In this document: positions 54,201-64,000 of the stretch, in pieces | Layout: every line of letters starts with the position of its first letter | Position numbering within the stretch: the stretch's first letter is position 1 | Origin: Isoetes taiwanensis | Taxonomy: Eukaryota; Streptophyta; Lycopodiopsida; Isoetales; Isoetaceae | DNA: 64,000 nt | Direction: 5' to 3' | Assembly: GCA_021234155.1 (NCBI GenBank) | Contig: JAJEKV010000031.1 | Location: 8,074,748 to 8,138,747 of the forward strand | The notes under the pieces: generated by a model | Seen by the model: only the letters and a program-made list of their open reading frames with translations | Databases searched by the model: none | What the model was told of the DNA's origin: nothing | Position numbers and translations under genes: made by a program

Positions 54201-56225
54201 GATGCTACTTCGAAACAGTTGCCTCGACCAATTTCTAAGTTAATCAAGAAGTCCCATGATATATCTCCAGGTGGAATTTGAGAGCTTTTGCTCTATAGAG
54301 GCATAGAGTTTGAAATCACTCTTGCACTGGAGGCAGAGCCGATCAGCAAGGCTCTTTATAGAATCAGCACTTCCGAGCTAGCAGAGCTCAAGAAGCAGTG
54401 TAGGAGTTGATCAACTTGGGGATCCTTTCGGCCAGGATGGAAGTCTAAAGATGTATATCAACCATGGGCAGCTCAACAAGCAACGACATAATGGATCAGC
54501 CCCAAAAAGCAGGATTCTCCTACAAAATCGACTTAAGCTCGGGCAATCAGCAAATAAGGATGGAGGAGGAAGATAATTATAAGACTCCTTCAGAACTTGG
54601 TATGGGCACTATCACTTCACAGTGATGCCCTTGAGTCTATAGAATGCTCCACCAACTTGTACGCATTTGAGGACGACATCTTCGAAGATTCCTTGGATGA
54701 TTTCTTCATCAATTCTCTTCGACGGCATCGTGATCTATAGCAAATCAATGGAAGAGCATGCAGCCGTGGAGATGTTAAGACGTCGCCACTCATTGGCAAG
54801 CTTTTGAAGCAGCAATTTGCAATGCCATCTCCACTTCGGCAAGCGAATTCGGCAAGAAGATAGAAGAAGCCATCTTCCCCAATATGGAGTTCTCAAGCAC
54901 ATGATGGGCTAGTCCTTACAAGAATGCAAGAACGGATTAAGAAAGAGAAACCTTCAAATATTTTAAAAAGGAAGGTAATCTTTAATATCAAAGAACAACT
55001 ATACTCAAAGCATAAGGAGTAAGAAAATTTTTCCAGGACACGCATAATAAGCCCTATTTCCGGCCATGCAAAATTTATAAAGGCCTACTTCAAGATTAGA
55101 AGTAGCTACGTCTGGCCAGGTATGAAGAAGCAGATAATCAGACATAGCCAATAATGTCAGTGGAGCCAGCAAACAAGGGCGGAACAACTTCGAATTCCAG
55201 GAGTTTTGGAACCTTGGGCGGTGCCAGACGCCAAGTGGCAAGTTTTCAGCATGGTTTTCATAGCGGGCCTTCCAAGGACAACAAGAAGCTTTGAAGCCTT
55301 GATGGTTGTGGTATATAGTTTATCAAAAGGGCACATTCTTGCCATGCCGCTTTGGATCTAGCCGTGTGGTCTACATAAGAGTTCTTTCAGGCTGCATGGA
55401 ATGCACAGGTCGATCATCACCAATAGAGATCCGAAGTTCTTTAGCGACGTTAGCAAGACTTCTTCAACACGAGCTGCACCAACTTGTTGATGAGTTTTGC
55501 TTATCTTTTGCAGTCAAATCGGCAAAGGGACCGCGCCAACACAATTTTGGAGAGCACGTTGAGAAACTATGATTGGAACAAGTAATCCAAATGGACCGAG
55601 TACATCCACCTGATCAAGTATGTACAATAATATGAAGCAAGAGTCATCGAAGATGTTATCAATGCCCCTAGTCATTTGACATAATCTAGTGCCCAAGGTG
55701 GAAGTTTCTCAACAACAACAGCATATATGCGGGAGCTTTTGGTAGAAGTGTGAGAGTATCTTCAATCAGCATGGGCATATCTGAAGAGTCAAGCAGATAG
55801 ACATAAAACTCCTCCAGAGTTGTTGTTGTGGCAGATAAAGTTGGCTCAAGTAAAGGTTAAGCAAGGGAAGCTTCGCATCGGCAATTGTAAGAAGCTCGCC
55901 CCTAGGTGGGCCGGTCCGTTCACGATCTTGGAGAAGAGTGGGCTCTCAAGCCTACAAGTTGGATCTCTTGGCCCACCTTAAGGTCTTCCATGTGAGTTTA
56001 TTAAAAAGGCACAATCCTAACCCTGAGGAGGTTTTGGATACTCCAACTTTGTTGGAAATGACGGAGGAGCAAGTAGAAATAGTGCCTGAATTACTTCTTG
56101 ATAAGTCATTCAAGAAGACTAGGAGGTCTCAGTTCCTCCAATAGTTGGTTAAGTGGAAACACTTACCCGTGGAAAACGCGACATGGGTATTGAAGCAAGA
56201 TTTGGAGAAACAATACCCAGAGTTA
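54200..56225 (+). pseudogene. Decayed chromovirus Pol: RT, integrase, GPY/F and chromodomain remnants
   Basis: Many stops and frameshifts, but the order is clear. RT start: GIEFEITLALEAEPISKALY and ELAELKKQ (54290-54400), then HYHFTVMPLSL (about 54608) and FDGIVIYSKSMEEH (about 54720; the usual catalytic DD is degraded). Integrase: SYVWPGMKKQI near 55100, PWAVPDAKWQVFSMVFIAGL near 55215 (catalytic Asp lost) and VYSLSKGHILAMPLW near 55315. GPY/F: KLAPRWAGPFTILEKSG near 55890. Chromodomain: PELLLDKSFKKTRR (56085) then LVKWKHLPVENATWVLKQDL and EKQYPEL to 56226, with one stop between. Chromodomains of this type in chromovirus integrase bind methylated histone H3 and steer integration. Confidence 0.8.
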
Positions 56226-57108
56226 TGAAGAAGTTTGATGGGCGAGTCGTCTCCGACTTGGTCGACCCCGACTCGCCAGGAGGTTAGCTTAGTATGTTTC
56301 TTAGTTAGCCTCTAATTCTGGCAGATGTATTCTAGCTTGTGGAATACATATGCCAGAATCTTGGAACATGTGGGCGATGATGAGATAAGCCTTTAAGGCG
56401 TTCTCTAGGCCAACATGCACCAAGAGGTGCGCATGACCAATAGGGTCATGCGAGAGAGGGAGGAAAGGCATGGTGCGCGATGATGGGACATCGGTCGGAT
56501 GCTCTCTATGCCACGATGTGGGGGTCGCACACCTGGCCATAGGGGGGTCATGGTGAAGGTCAAAGTGATCATGCGCGATGATGGGATCGTGAGACGTTCC
56601 CTAGCTTAAAACCCTTGGGGCATGATGCAGTAGGGGTACTCGGCACCGGGTAACTGAGTACAAGGTAGCACTTGATCATGGGCGATGATGGGATCATCTT
56701 AAATGGTCCTTAAGCTCAAATCCGAAAGGGCCATGATCGAGTGCAAGGCATGGTAAGGGGGGTGGTCCCCTAAAACCACAAACTTATTAATTAATCTAAC
56801 GTAATGTGCTCCATGTGCAGGCAAGTGAGAAGGAGTTTCGAGGTGGGGCGCATTACGAGAAGATGGGGGAACCATAATTTAGATTATGAACCCTAATAAC
56901 TCTTATAATAATGTGTTGAATTATTGTAAGAAGTAACCTTGTTAAGGCTATATAATTTTGTATAAGTACAAATATAGCCTAAATTTTGACATTTAACTTT
57001 AATAGGAAGTTGATCGTTTAAATTAAACTTAAGTGTATGATCTTATGTTGTTTTGCAGGATAGATAGGCTCGTCACCTTAGCGCAATGCTGAGGACAGCA
57101 TTGTCCTA
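56226..57108. other. Chromovirus 3' untranslated region
   Basis: Non-coding DNA between the chromodomain end and the purine tract. It contains repeated GATCATG(G/C)GCGATGATGGGA motifs (about 56360-56720) at irregular spacing. Confidence 0.5.
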
Positions 57109-57120
57109 AGGGGGGGAGAA
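57109..57120 (+). promoter_or_regulatory. Chromovirus polypurine tract
   Basis: AAGGGGGGGAGAA immediately before the 3' LTR. Confidence 0.85.
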
Positions 57121-58758
57121 TGTGGCGTTCCAAGGGAATATACGCCATAAATACGTATATTCCTGGACCCGTCACCATACAAGCCTACCTGGGTAGCCTT
57201 GTATGCCTTGGATAAGTGGCAAGGGGTGCACATCTAAGTTAATTGTTTAACTTAGATAACCTTAGGATAAGGCCCATTTCCACATGGCCTTATCCTAGTG
57301 GGCAACCGCCACACGGCCTCATCTTAGTGGTGCCACGTGGCATCCCATGTGGACCCACACCTATATGAGCCCTAACCCTAACCCTAGATCCTTTTTCCTG
57401 ACCTAGCACTTGAACTCTCATCCACGTGCCCAAAACTCCGTTTCGAGCACCGTTCGGCATAGCCTAGCACGGAGGCGGCAGCCCTGGAAGGTGTGTATGA
57501 TCGTGGGGGAGCAGGCCTTCGGACCACGTCTAGGAGCATGGAGACGCCAGGAATGGGAGGAAGCGGATCTGGAGGAGGTAGGTTGAGTAGAGTTCATGTT
57601 AGTTCATCTGGAAGTTAGCACTCCAGATGGGTTAGTGATTCGTGTCTAGAGTAGAGCCACCCTAGATCCTTTGTTGAACATCTTGAACCCTAATCAAGGA
57701 ACCCTAACTGTTAGTTAGCTATGTATGTTTAGGTTAAGATGTTCATATGATATTGATATTGATCATGATGTGATGTATGTGATATTGGTTGATCATGTTG
57801 CTCCTCTTGTGGGGGTAGAGACCTAGGGCCATATGTAGTATGCTCCTAGTGTAGATCCTTTAGTTCCTATTACTTGCGGCCTGTGCATAGGAACCCACCG
57901 GGCTATGGAGGCTATGATGTGACTCAGCACTACACAACGGGGCTAGAGGCAAGATGGAGGGAGGATCCCTGCCGAGTGGGGGCTTCGGGGGATCCCATAG
58001 TGGGCTAGGCTTATGGTCGATCACTTCGTGTGGGCCGGGCATGGGTCCGACACCTCCTGGGGCAATGGTGTTGCCCTGCCTCTCAAGAGTTGTAAGTGTC
58101 AGCTTGGCTCTTGTTTTGGGGGGGTTCAGTCGGTTACGAATCGTGTGTCGCCACGATTCTCTAGCCGCCCGTGGAGCCTCTAGACCCCGGGAAGGGGAAA
58201 TGCAACCCTTCCTACCTCGTCGGACCAGGGAGATGCAACCTGGAGTAGTCTCGATGGGTGATGCCATGGGATTGCGTATCTGGAAGGTTAGAGTCATGCC
58301 ACAGCTTGATCTAGCCCATCTGCAAAGTATGCACAGGAGGGGCGGATGGAGTGGTCAACCCTAGCCATTGTCTTATGTCAGCCCCGCCATTGTTATGACT
58401 CGGTCTGCTCTATCTTGAGGCCTATCCAGTCAGTCGACTACCCTATGTGTCAGAGCCACGGGTAGGAGCTCTCATGTTTTACGGTTGATGATTATGTTCC
58501 TTGCATCTATGGTTATGCGGTTGATCTACCCTCGAGGTAGTATATTGTATTGTATTGCTAGTTCTGACGTGTTTATGCTTCCGCTGTGATAGGAGCCCAT
58601 AGGGGAAGGGCGCGCAAGACACCTTCGTGTCCCCTTCCCGCACCACGGAGCTGCCAGGGTGCGGGATAGACGGAGGGCCTGTGCGGTTGTTGAGCCGGAC
58701 GGGGGATTTCCTGCCGAGTGTACGGTCGAGCACCGTATGTTTAGCAGGGAGCGTCACA
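57121..58758 (+). repeat. Chromovirus 3' LTR
   Basis: Begins TGTGGCGTTCC and ends GGGAGCGTCACA. Differs from the 5' LTR by scattered substitutions and a few short indels, for example loss of TTGGGAAGG near 57810. Confidence 0.95.
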
Positions 58759-58763
58759 ATACC

Positions 58764-59152
58764 AGCCAAATCATAATTGCTTGTACCTTATTGGGATCCA
58801 CTTTAAGACCTGCAACACAAACAATATGACCTAAATCTTCAATTTTCAATTAGAAAAAGGCACTTTTATTTGGACTAAAAGTAATAGACTCCTCCCTCAG
58901 TTGACGAAAAATGGCTCGCAAATGCAAAGAATGGTCTTTCTCGGACTTGCTGAAAACTAATATATCATCCAATAAAATGACAACATCAGCACATGCACAT
59001 CTTTAAATATTCGCCCTGTTAGCCTCTCAAAAGAAGCTTGTACATTTGTAAGTCATAATGTCCAAAGGTTGTCCAAAATATAGTTCAGGTGGAATCTTAA
59101 GTTGCCAATACCTTGGCCTAAGATTAAGACGGCTAAAGACTGTTGCACCTTA
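58764..59152 (-). pseudogene. Older Gypsy RT fragment (downstream part), minus strand
   Basis: On the minus strand the frame reads GATVFSRLNLRPRYWQLKIP, then VILLDDILVFSKSEKDHSLH and LRAIFRQLREE, followed by GLKVDPNK. This is the Gypsy RT core with the catalytic DD in LDDILVFS. Stops and substitutions are scattered. The H3-carrying chromovirus inserted at its left side. Confidence 0.85.
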
Positions 59153-60343
59153 GAGTTGATCAAACAAATCATCTGCCTTGGGTGTGTGGAACTTTTTGGG
59201 TTGCTCGAAGGATAGACTCTGGAAGAGGTAGGTTGATAGAATATTATTTAGATATGCTAATTCAACGAATGAGATTAGAGATCTCACTGCATCGAACGAC
59301 TGAGATTGAAATTTTCTCTGCGTTATTTAAAGTTACTGGTTGATTTGATTGTCGGTAGCTGTGTGACATGTGATATGCCATTAGAGGGCCATCTGACCGT
59401 CCAGCTCAAAGAAGGTCTTCACACCCAACTCCAGATTCTTCCTATTCCGGCGATGGTGTCCTACATTATAGCTCCTTCTTCCGACCTATCAAGCTCTTCT
59501 CTATTTCCTTCCTTTTTCATCTTTTCTTAGCATTCGTCCTATTTTTCCTTGCTCCTTTCTGCCCATTTTTTCAACTTCCTTCCATGCATTTTTTCGTCCT
59601 CAATTTCCACCTATTTTCTTCCTTGATCTACTTCTTTTTGCATCGAAATTCATATTCTGATTTTCAATCATGTATATATCATAATTTCTCCAGTTCTTGG
59701 CGCCTGATCGATCATTTAAGCGTGCTTTTTATCCCAATCTTGTCCATTTTGATCAAACTTTATGTTTCGATGCAATTTAGGATCCAAGCTTATAACATTT
59801 CAATGTTGAAATCTGGTCCTTCTTTATAGATACATTTAGCTTTGAAATCACGAGATTCATTCCATTTTTTCTTGTTTTTCTGCTGTTGGTTCTGAAAAAT
59901 CCGATGCCACAAGCTGGCCTGATCAGAATTTCGGCAATCTTTTGGAGTTGCAATGAAGAATCTAATGCCAAAGCTATCTCATCAAAAACCCATAACAAAC
60001 ATTGCTTGTCTGTACTACTAGACCACCGGATTGGATATAATACTTACCTCCTTGTGGGGGGTTCTTTAATTTTTTAGCTTTTGTGCATTTCGCTTCGTCC
60101 TTGATTGATCTGTTAAGCAATAGTTGTCATCCAAAAAGAATTCTCATCTTTTTCATAGCCAGGTGCCACTTGGGGATGATAGGACTTACTCAATATTTCC
60201 AGGAAACTTGAAGTATGTTCCGATATTATTGTTCAACTCAATACAAATTTCAATGTAGATGCATAATTCAATGGAGGGCTGAGATTTAATCTTAGTTCTT
60301 AGAAAAATACATATCTAGAAAGAATGCATTGATTTACAATTTT
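59153..60343. other. Insertion separating two halves of the old Gypsy RT
   Basis: The RT upstream part ends at 60.35 kb and the downstream part begins at 59.15 kb, so about 1.2 kb here is extra. No gene, LTR or clear terminal repeat is seen; GCACC occurs at both edges and may be a target duplication. Confidence 0.4.
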
Positions 60344-60545
60344 AGGGACAACCCATAATGCGTTAGCACCCTTTTTTTTTTTATAATGATGACCTTATTC
60401 AAGGCGCGATAATCTATACACATGTGATGCCAGGAATTATCTTTTTTCTTGGCCAACATGATAGGAACATCAAAAGGCGAAGAACTATGGCAGATCAATC
60501 CATTTTAAAGTAACTCATCATGTTGGCGTTGAATCTAAGCTTGTT
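60344..60545 (-). pseudogene. Older Gypsy RT fragment (upstream part), minus strand
   Basis: Minus-strand reading HSSSPFDVPIMLAKKKDNSW and CIDYRALNKVII, the start of Gypsy RT (SSPFASPVxLVKKKDGSWR...DYRxLN). Same orientation and family type as the piece at 58.8-59.15 kb. Confidence 0.85.
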
Positions 60546-61497
60546 AGCAAAATGGCAGTTTGATGTTCATTCAATGATGATGCACTAGACATAAGACATA
60601 AAACCTCCAAATACGTAGAATGAGGTATTTTCAATATAGTTTTTTATGCATTTTCAATATAGTTCAACATAGTTCCTAGTACAACAAATATTGTTCACGC
60701 ATAATTGTGCTTTCAGACATATTTAGCAACTATGTGTAAGATAACTAAATCTGAAAGGGTTGCAAAAGCTGATTTAAATAGCTGTGAGGAATATAGTTTC
60801 ATAGATTGGGGCAAATGTTTATGTAGATTGATGATGAGCATCTTATTTATCAACCACAGCCATGTTTGAACCAAAGAAAATACATGGGATTTGATGAACT
60901 TAATCGAGTTTTTTTCTGTGTTGTCATGTTCAAGCCAAAGCGAAAGAAAAAGCAGAGGAATTTTTTCTGATTTTACGTTGGCTGAAAGCATGACCATAGT
61001 TGATGAATAAGATGCTCGGATTGGTAGAACAGCTACAAGAAACAGAAAAAGAGGGAAGAAAACAAGGTGCTGCGCACGAGGGGTTGCCCTTCGATGCCCA
61101 GAGAATTATATTTTTATGGTTTCTATTTTGCCCTTTCCTGCTAGGTGTTTTTTAGATTGTGTGAAGCCATGTAAATACTATGAACATAGCGTATCGTTTT
61201 TACAATATCAGGTCTTTAACAATCTGTCTTGTGACCTCTGAAGCATGTGTTGTTAGAGGAAGAGGTATTTTTAGCAAAAATAATAGGAAAGGCAAGCTTA
61301 AAATCTCTGTACACTGCAAATGTATATGTATAACACAAATGCAGACCAGTGATGCTCACGAGGAAAAGTTCCCATGAACAAGGTTAAAATCGCCAGTATA
61401 TTATATATGAAGATAAGACAACCTTCCCAGATCTGGGAATGTAAAATACGTTAGTAAAAGTTTGTATATTATGCCCAAGCAAAGCTGATAAACTCAC
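60546..61497. other. Intergenic, nothing recognised
   Basis: AT-rich, with a short TTTTCAATATAGTT duplication near 60630-60662. No coding signal. Confidence 0.4.
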
Positions 61498-61578
61498 ATC
61501 CCCAATAATCACTCGTCCATCATAGCCAGCACACATGGCTATCCTTGGAGCATAAGGATGTATGTCTAGCACATATGT
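61498..61578 (-). pseudogene. Isolated WD-repeat exon, BRWD/PHIP (WDR9)-like
   Basis: An 81-bp minus-strand exon between a TATAG acceptor and a GTGAGT donor encodes TYVLDIHPYAPRIAMCAGYD then GRVIIGD. This resembles the WD repeat of plant bromodomain-WDR9-like proteins (YVLDVHPFNPRIAMSAGYDGKT). The conserved Trp of the WD ending is a Gly here. No other exon of that gene is visible, so it may be a displaced exon, or the neighbouring exons are too diverged to see. Confidence 0.55.
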
Positions 61579-62570
61579 CTATAATAAGAAAGGCAGTTAT
61601 AAAATTTATACTAGATTAATCTCTATATATAGCAGATAATATTGTCTTGTTTGTCATGGCCCATCAGGCAATAAAGAAGGCTTCCATCTATAGCATTCCA
61701 GACACATATCATGTAGTCTGTATATATATCATTCAGTTTGGAATGCCATGTTTTTTCTTATATAGTTGTTGTGGTATGTTGTAGGAGCTCCTCTTTGTTT
61801 TTGAGCATATGTAGATGGCACATGTCTGCCCTGACAGAGTGACTTTCTTAGCACCTTTGAGGTATGCTAAAGTCACTCAATTCTTTTTGAGCGAATGTGG
61901 ATAGAACATTAGCTATTGATTGGAGTCAACTGTTGCATGAGCTGTACAATCCCTAGACATTGCTGCCATCAGCAGGCATCAAATGTTTGTAACGCTACAT
62001 GCTTGTAGGCTTAAAATATTTTGTACCTTTGTATATATGTATATTACTGTTAAATTATGCCACTGTCCCACTGGCTGGTTAATAGATGTCATATTATAGC
62101 AAAAAATGACAGACATTATGGTCTAAAATGCTACCGCGGCTTGTGATGGGCCGTACTTTGACATTTCGTGTCATCATGTTTGTTCCTGTCATGACTTAGC
62201 TAGATGAAAATCATGGCACCTTTTATGTCTGTCACATGTTGCATACATAAACAAGGTCCAAAACATCACCTATAAATTGCAGTTTGCCAATTGACCTGTA
62301 GCTATACCATATCTTCTCCACATAACAGGTTGGACCATTCATGGATTCGCTTTTGATTGCCTACAAATCTGTAGCCTTTGTTAGGTTCTAATATGTTATC
62401 AGGTGTTTTTATCAAACAACATGCTCATATCCATTTCTGATTTTGAACTGAATCTTAAGTTGCATGTGTATTTGAAATACTTTCTGAACACAAAAGAATC
62501 TAAGATGAGACATGCAATCATTCTTTTAGAGTGCATAATAAACAAAAGTACTCCAATCTAAAGCACTTAC
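61579..62570. other. Intron or intergenic DNA between the WD exon and the rhodanese exons
   Basis: No coding stretch recognised. Poly-T and AT-rich segments throughout. Confidence 0.4.
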
Positions 62571-63470
62571 AAGAGTTATAGCAATTATGCCAGTGGGTTT
62601 CACCTCTGTTATTATTGCTTCAGCTTCCTGCAAATGAGATCACTATTATGTATCAGGTAAAAAGCCACATTTTCCACCTAATGTTCAGAAAATGCTTCAT
62701 CATATAACTACCATGTTTACCGAATTATCAATTATATGAAGAAACAGATTTACCTCCTGCAATATTTTTAGGGGTGCTTCAGTGCCATCAGGCTTGCTGC
62801 GAAGGCCAAATGCACTCCAACTTTGAAATCCTCCATCAAGGCGGTAAGTTGACTATGCAGAAAAAAAAAAGAAAAAGAAAAGAAAAAACTTTGTGATGAT
62901 ATACTTGAACAGAATTATCAGTATACCAAGTATTAACAGATTTTAGCATGCATATAAATCGAGAATTGTAGAGCGTGTTAATATCACTAAGTCCTTACAG
63001 AATGGTCACCATATTTACCTTTTTTCCTATTTTTCTGAGGGCTCTAGCTATCCTCTTGGATTGTGTACCATCTGAATCCATGATAATCATTTTTGTATTT
63101 CGCTGTGCGGAATCAAAATAACAAAGATGAGCCAAGGCTGTAGAATGAAGTTTTAGTCCATAGAACAGAATGACACCAACATCAATAGTTTTCAGGTTAC
63201 GGATTACTGATGCAGCAAGTTGGACTTCAACTTCAGCTCTGTTCCGCAACATGTTACGGACTGATTTCTCTACCTAAACTAGAAGGAAGAGTAAGTTAGA
63301 GAACAATTGTTGGTGATCACTAACCTGGTGACATTTTCCACATTATATCAAGCAGGCGGAAACTTTTTATGAGAAATTCTAGATTTTGCACCTTCGGAAC
63401 ATCAATTGCGGCGAATTTGAAACGGGCACTTTGTCGAAGATCAGGGATATCTTGCTGGTCTCTTAGGTCC
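62571..63470 (-). CDS. Rhodanese-like domain protein, partial gene (chloroplast-type)
   Basis: Minus-strand exons in order: about 63391-63470 (DLRDQQDIPDLRQSARFKFA then AIDVPK), about 63269-63019 (NRAEVEVQLAASVIRNLK ... KMIIMDSDGTQSKRIARALRK), 62852-62754 (TYRLDGGFQSWSAFGLRSK, then APLKILQE) and 62627-62571 (EAEAIITEVKPTGIIAITL). Borders are GT-AG. DGTQSKxIARALRKxG followed by xxxxDGGFxSW is the rhodanese core of plant thylakoid proteins such as At3g59780 and CAS; the Asp replaces the catalytic Cys, so it is non-catalytic. Residues corresponding to 63190-63113 form an in-frame 78-bp stretch with GT...AG ends, likely a short intron. The 5' end is beyond the window and the 3' end is not found. 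It may be functional or a partial copy. Confidence 0.7.
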
Positions 63471-64000
63471 TAAGAGAGGCAAAATGAAAGCAATGGGTAA
63501 GTTGTATTTAACATAACCAGACAAGCAACATACAACATTTTCCTGAAAGGACATTGTTATATTCTTGATAATTGAACCCATCACCATAACCCATCTGCCT
63601 TATAATGGACAATTGGACTGTGTAAGAAAATATCCAAAACAAGCAGTGACTAAAAGAATTTTGTTACAGGAATTGGATTAGAATTAGATAAATATCCAGA
63701 TAATTTTAGAAATAAAGCTCATGCATCTAGAAGGTGTTGTCATCATCATATTTGGAAGGCATGTCGAGTTGTTATCCTTCTGAACTGGCCATTTACACAT
63801 TTGGAACGCTTGTTCATGTAGAAGCAAACATCTTTGAAAAGAAACAATAAAGAATCTACAATCATAAACATTCAAGCTCTTTGATGCCAGTTCAAGAAGT
63901 GATATTGAAACATATATAAGCATAATGTAGATAGAACCTAGAATTGAGCCTAAACCATTATCCTCATTCTGCTCCTGTACCCTTGTCTAACTTTTGCCAC
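63471..64000. other. Intron or upstream sequence of the rhodanese gene
   Basis: No further exon is recognised before the window edge. Confidence 0.4.

Larger units (their letters stand above)
48543..58758 (+). mobile_element. Gypsy chromovirus carrying a histone H3-like ORF
   Basis: LTRs of 1654 and 1638 bp, a perfect 5-bp target duplication ATACC (48538-48542 and 58759-58763), a tRNA-iMet primer site and a purine tract define a complete insertion of 10.2 kb. LTRs look about 97 % alike by eye. The interior holds a histone H3-like coding region first, then a heavily decayed pol with remnants of RT, integrase, GPY/F and chromodomain. No Gag domain is recognised. The element inserted into an older Gypsy fragment lying on the opposite strand. 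Confidence 0.93.

Overview
The window is nuclear DNA of a land plant. It has GT-AG introns, a plant-type F-box gene, LTR retrotransposons primed by plant initiator tRNA-Met, a chromodomain Gypsy element (chromovirus) and fragments of plant gene families (endo-beta-mannanase, LRR protein, chloroplast-type rhodanese protein). Two features point away from flowering plants, as inference only: a class I cyclic-nucleotide phosphodiesterase pseudogene, a domain known in land plants with motile sperm as part of CAPE proteins, and a tyrosine-recombinase (DIRS-order) retroelement. I cannot name the species. No database search was possible; all calls come from reading the sequence.

Layout. 1-3.7 kb: no gene recognised. 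3.7-5.6 kb: a DNA transposon with long inverted repeats, an 8-bp target duplication and what looks like a captured exon. 5.9-7.1 kb: an intact F-box gene. 8.3-9.3 kb: a broken phosphodiesterase pseudogene. 12.27-20.52 kb: a tyrosine-recombinase element with split direct repeats (A1 ... B1-A2 ... B2), an intact zinc-knuckle Gag-like ORF, a frameshifted recombinase and no visible reverse transcriptase; it is itself interrupted by a large palindrome and a repeat array. 22.4-28.8 kb: a very young, intact Copia element with identical LTRs, lying between two copies of a 460-bp host segment. 30.5-31.2 kb: an LRR pseudogene. 31.7-32.6 kb: a hAT-type non-autonomous element. 34.2-34.5 kb: a possible small secreted peptide gene. 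36.1-36.9 kb: a mannanase pseudogene. 43.5-43.8 kb (minus): an intact twin-CX9C (TRIAP1/Mdm35-like) gene. 45-46 kb: three small foldback elements. 48.54-58.76 kb: a complete-ended Gypsy chromovirus with a perfect 5-bp target duplication. 58.8-60.5 kb: an older Gypsy fragment on the minus strand. 61.5-63.5 kb (minus): an isolated WD-repeat exon and several exons of a rhodanese-domain protein running off the right edge.

The most remarkable object is the chromovirus at 48.5-58.8 kb. Between its primer-binding site and its heavily decayed pol it carries a coding region whose C-terminal 92 residues are a recognisable histone H3 fold and whose first residues (MTRIKQTARK) copy the H3 N-terminal tail with the K4 and K9 positions kept. 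The two are separated by a long charged linker. The same element encodes an integrase-linked chromodomain, a module that in other chromoviruses binds methylated H3 tails. The H3-like region has two visible frame breaks, whereas pol has many stops, so the H3-like part appears to have decayed later. The second notable object is the tyrosine-recombinase element: the junction between its B1 and A2 repeats forms a compact inverted-repeat site that looks like a recombinase crossover site.
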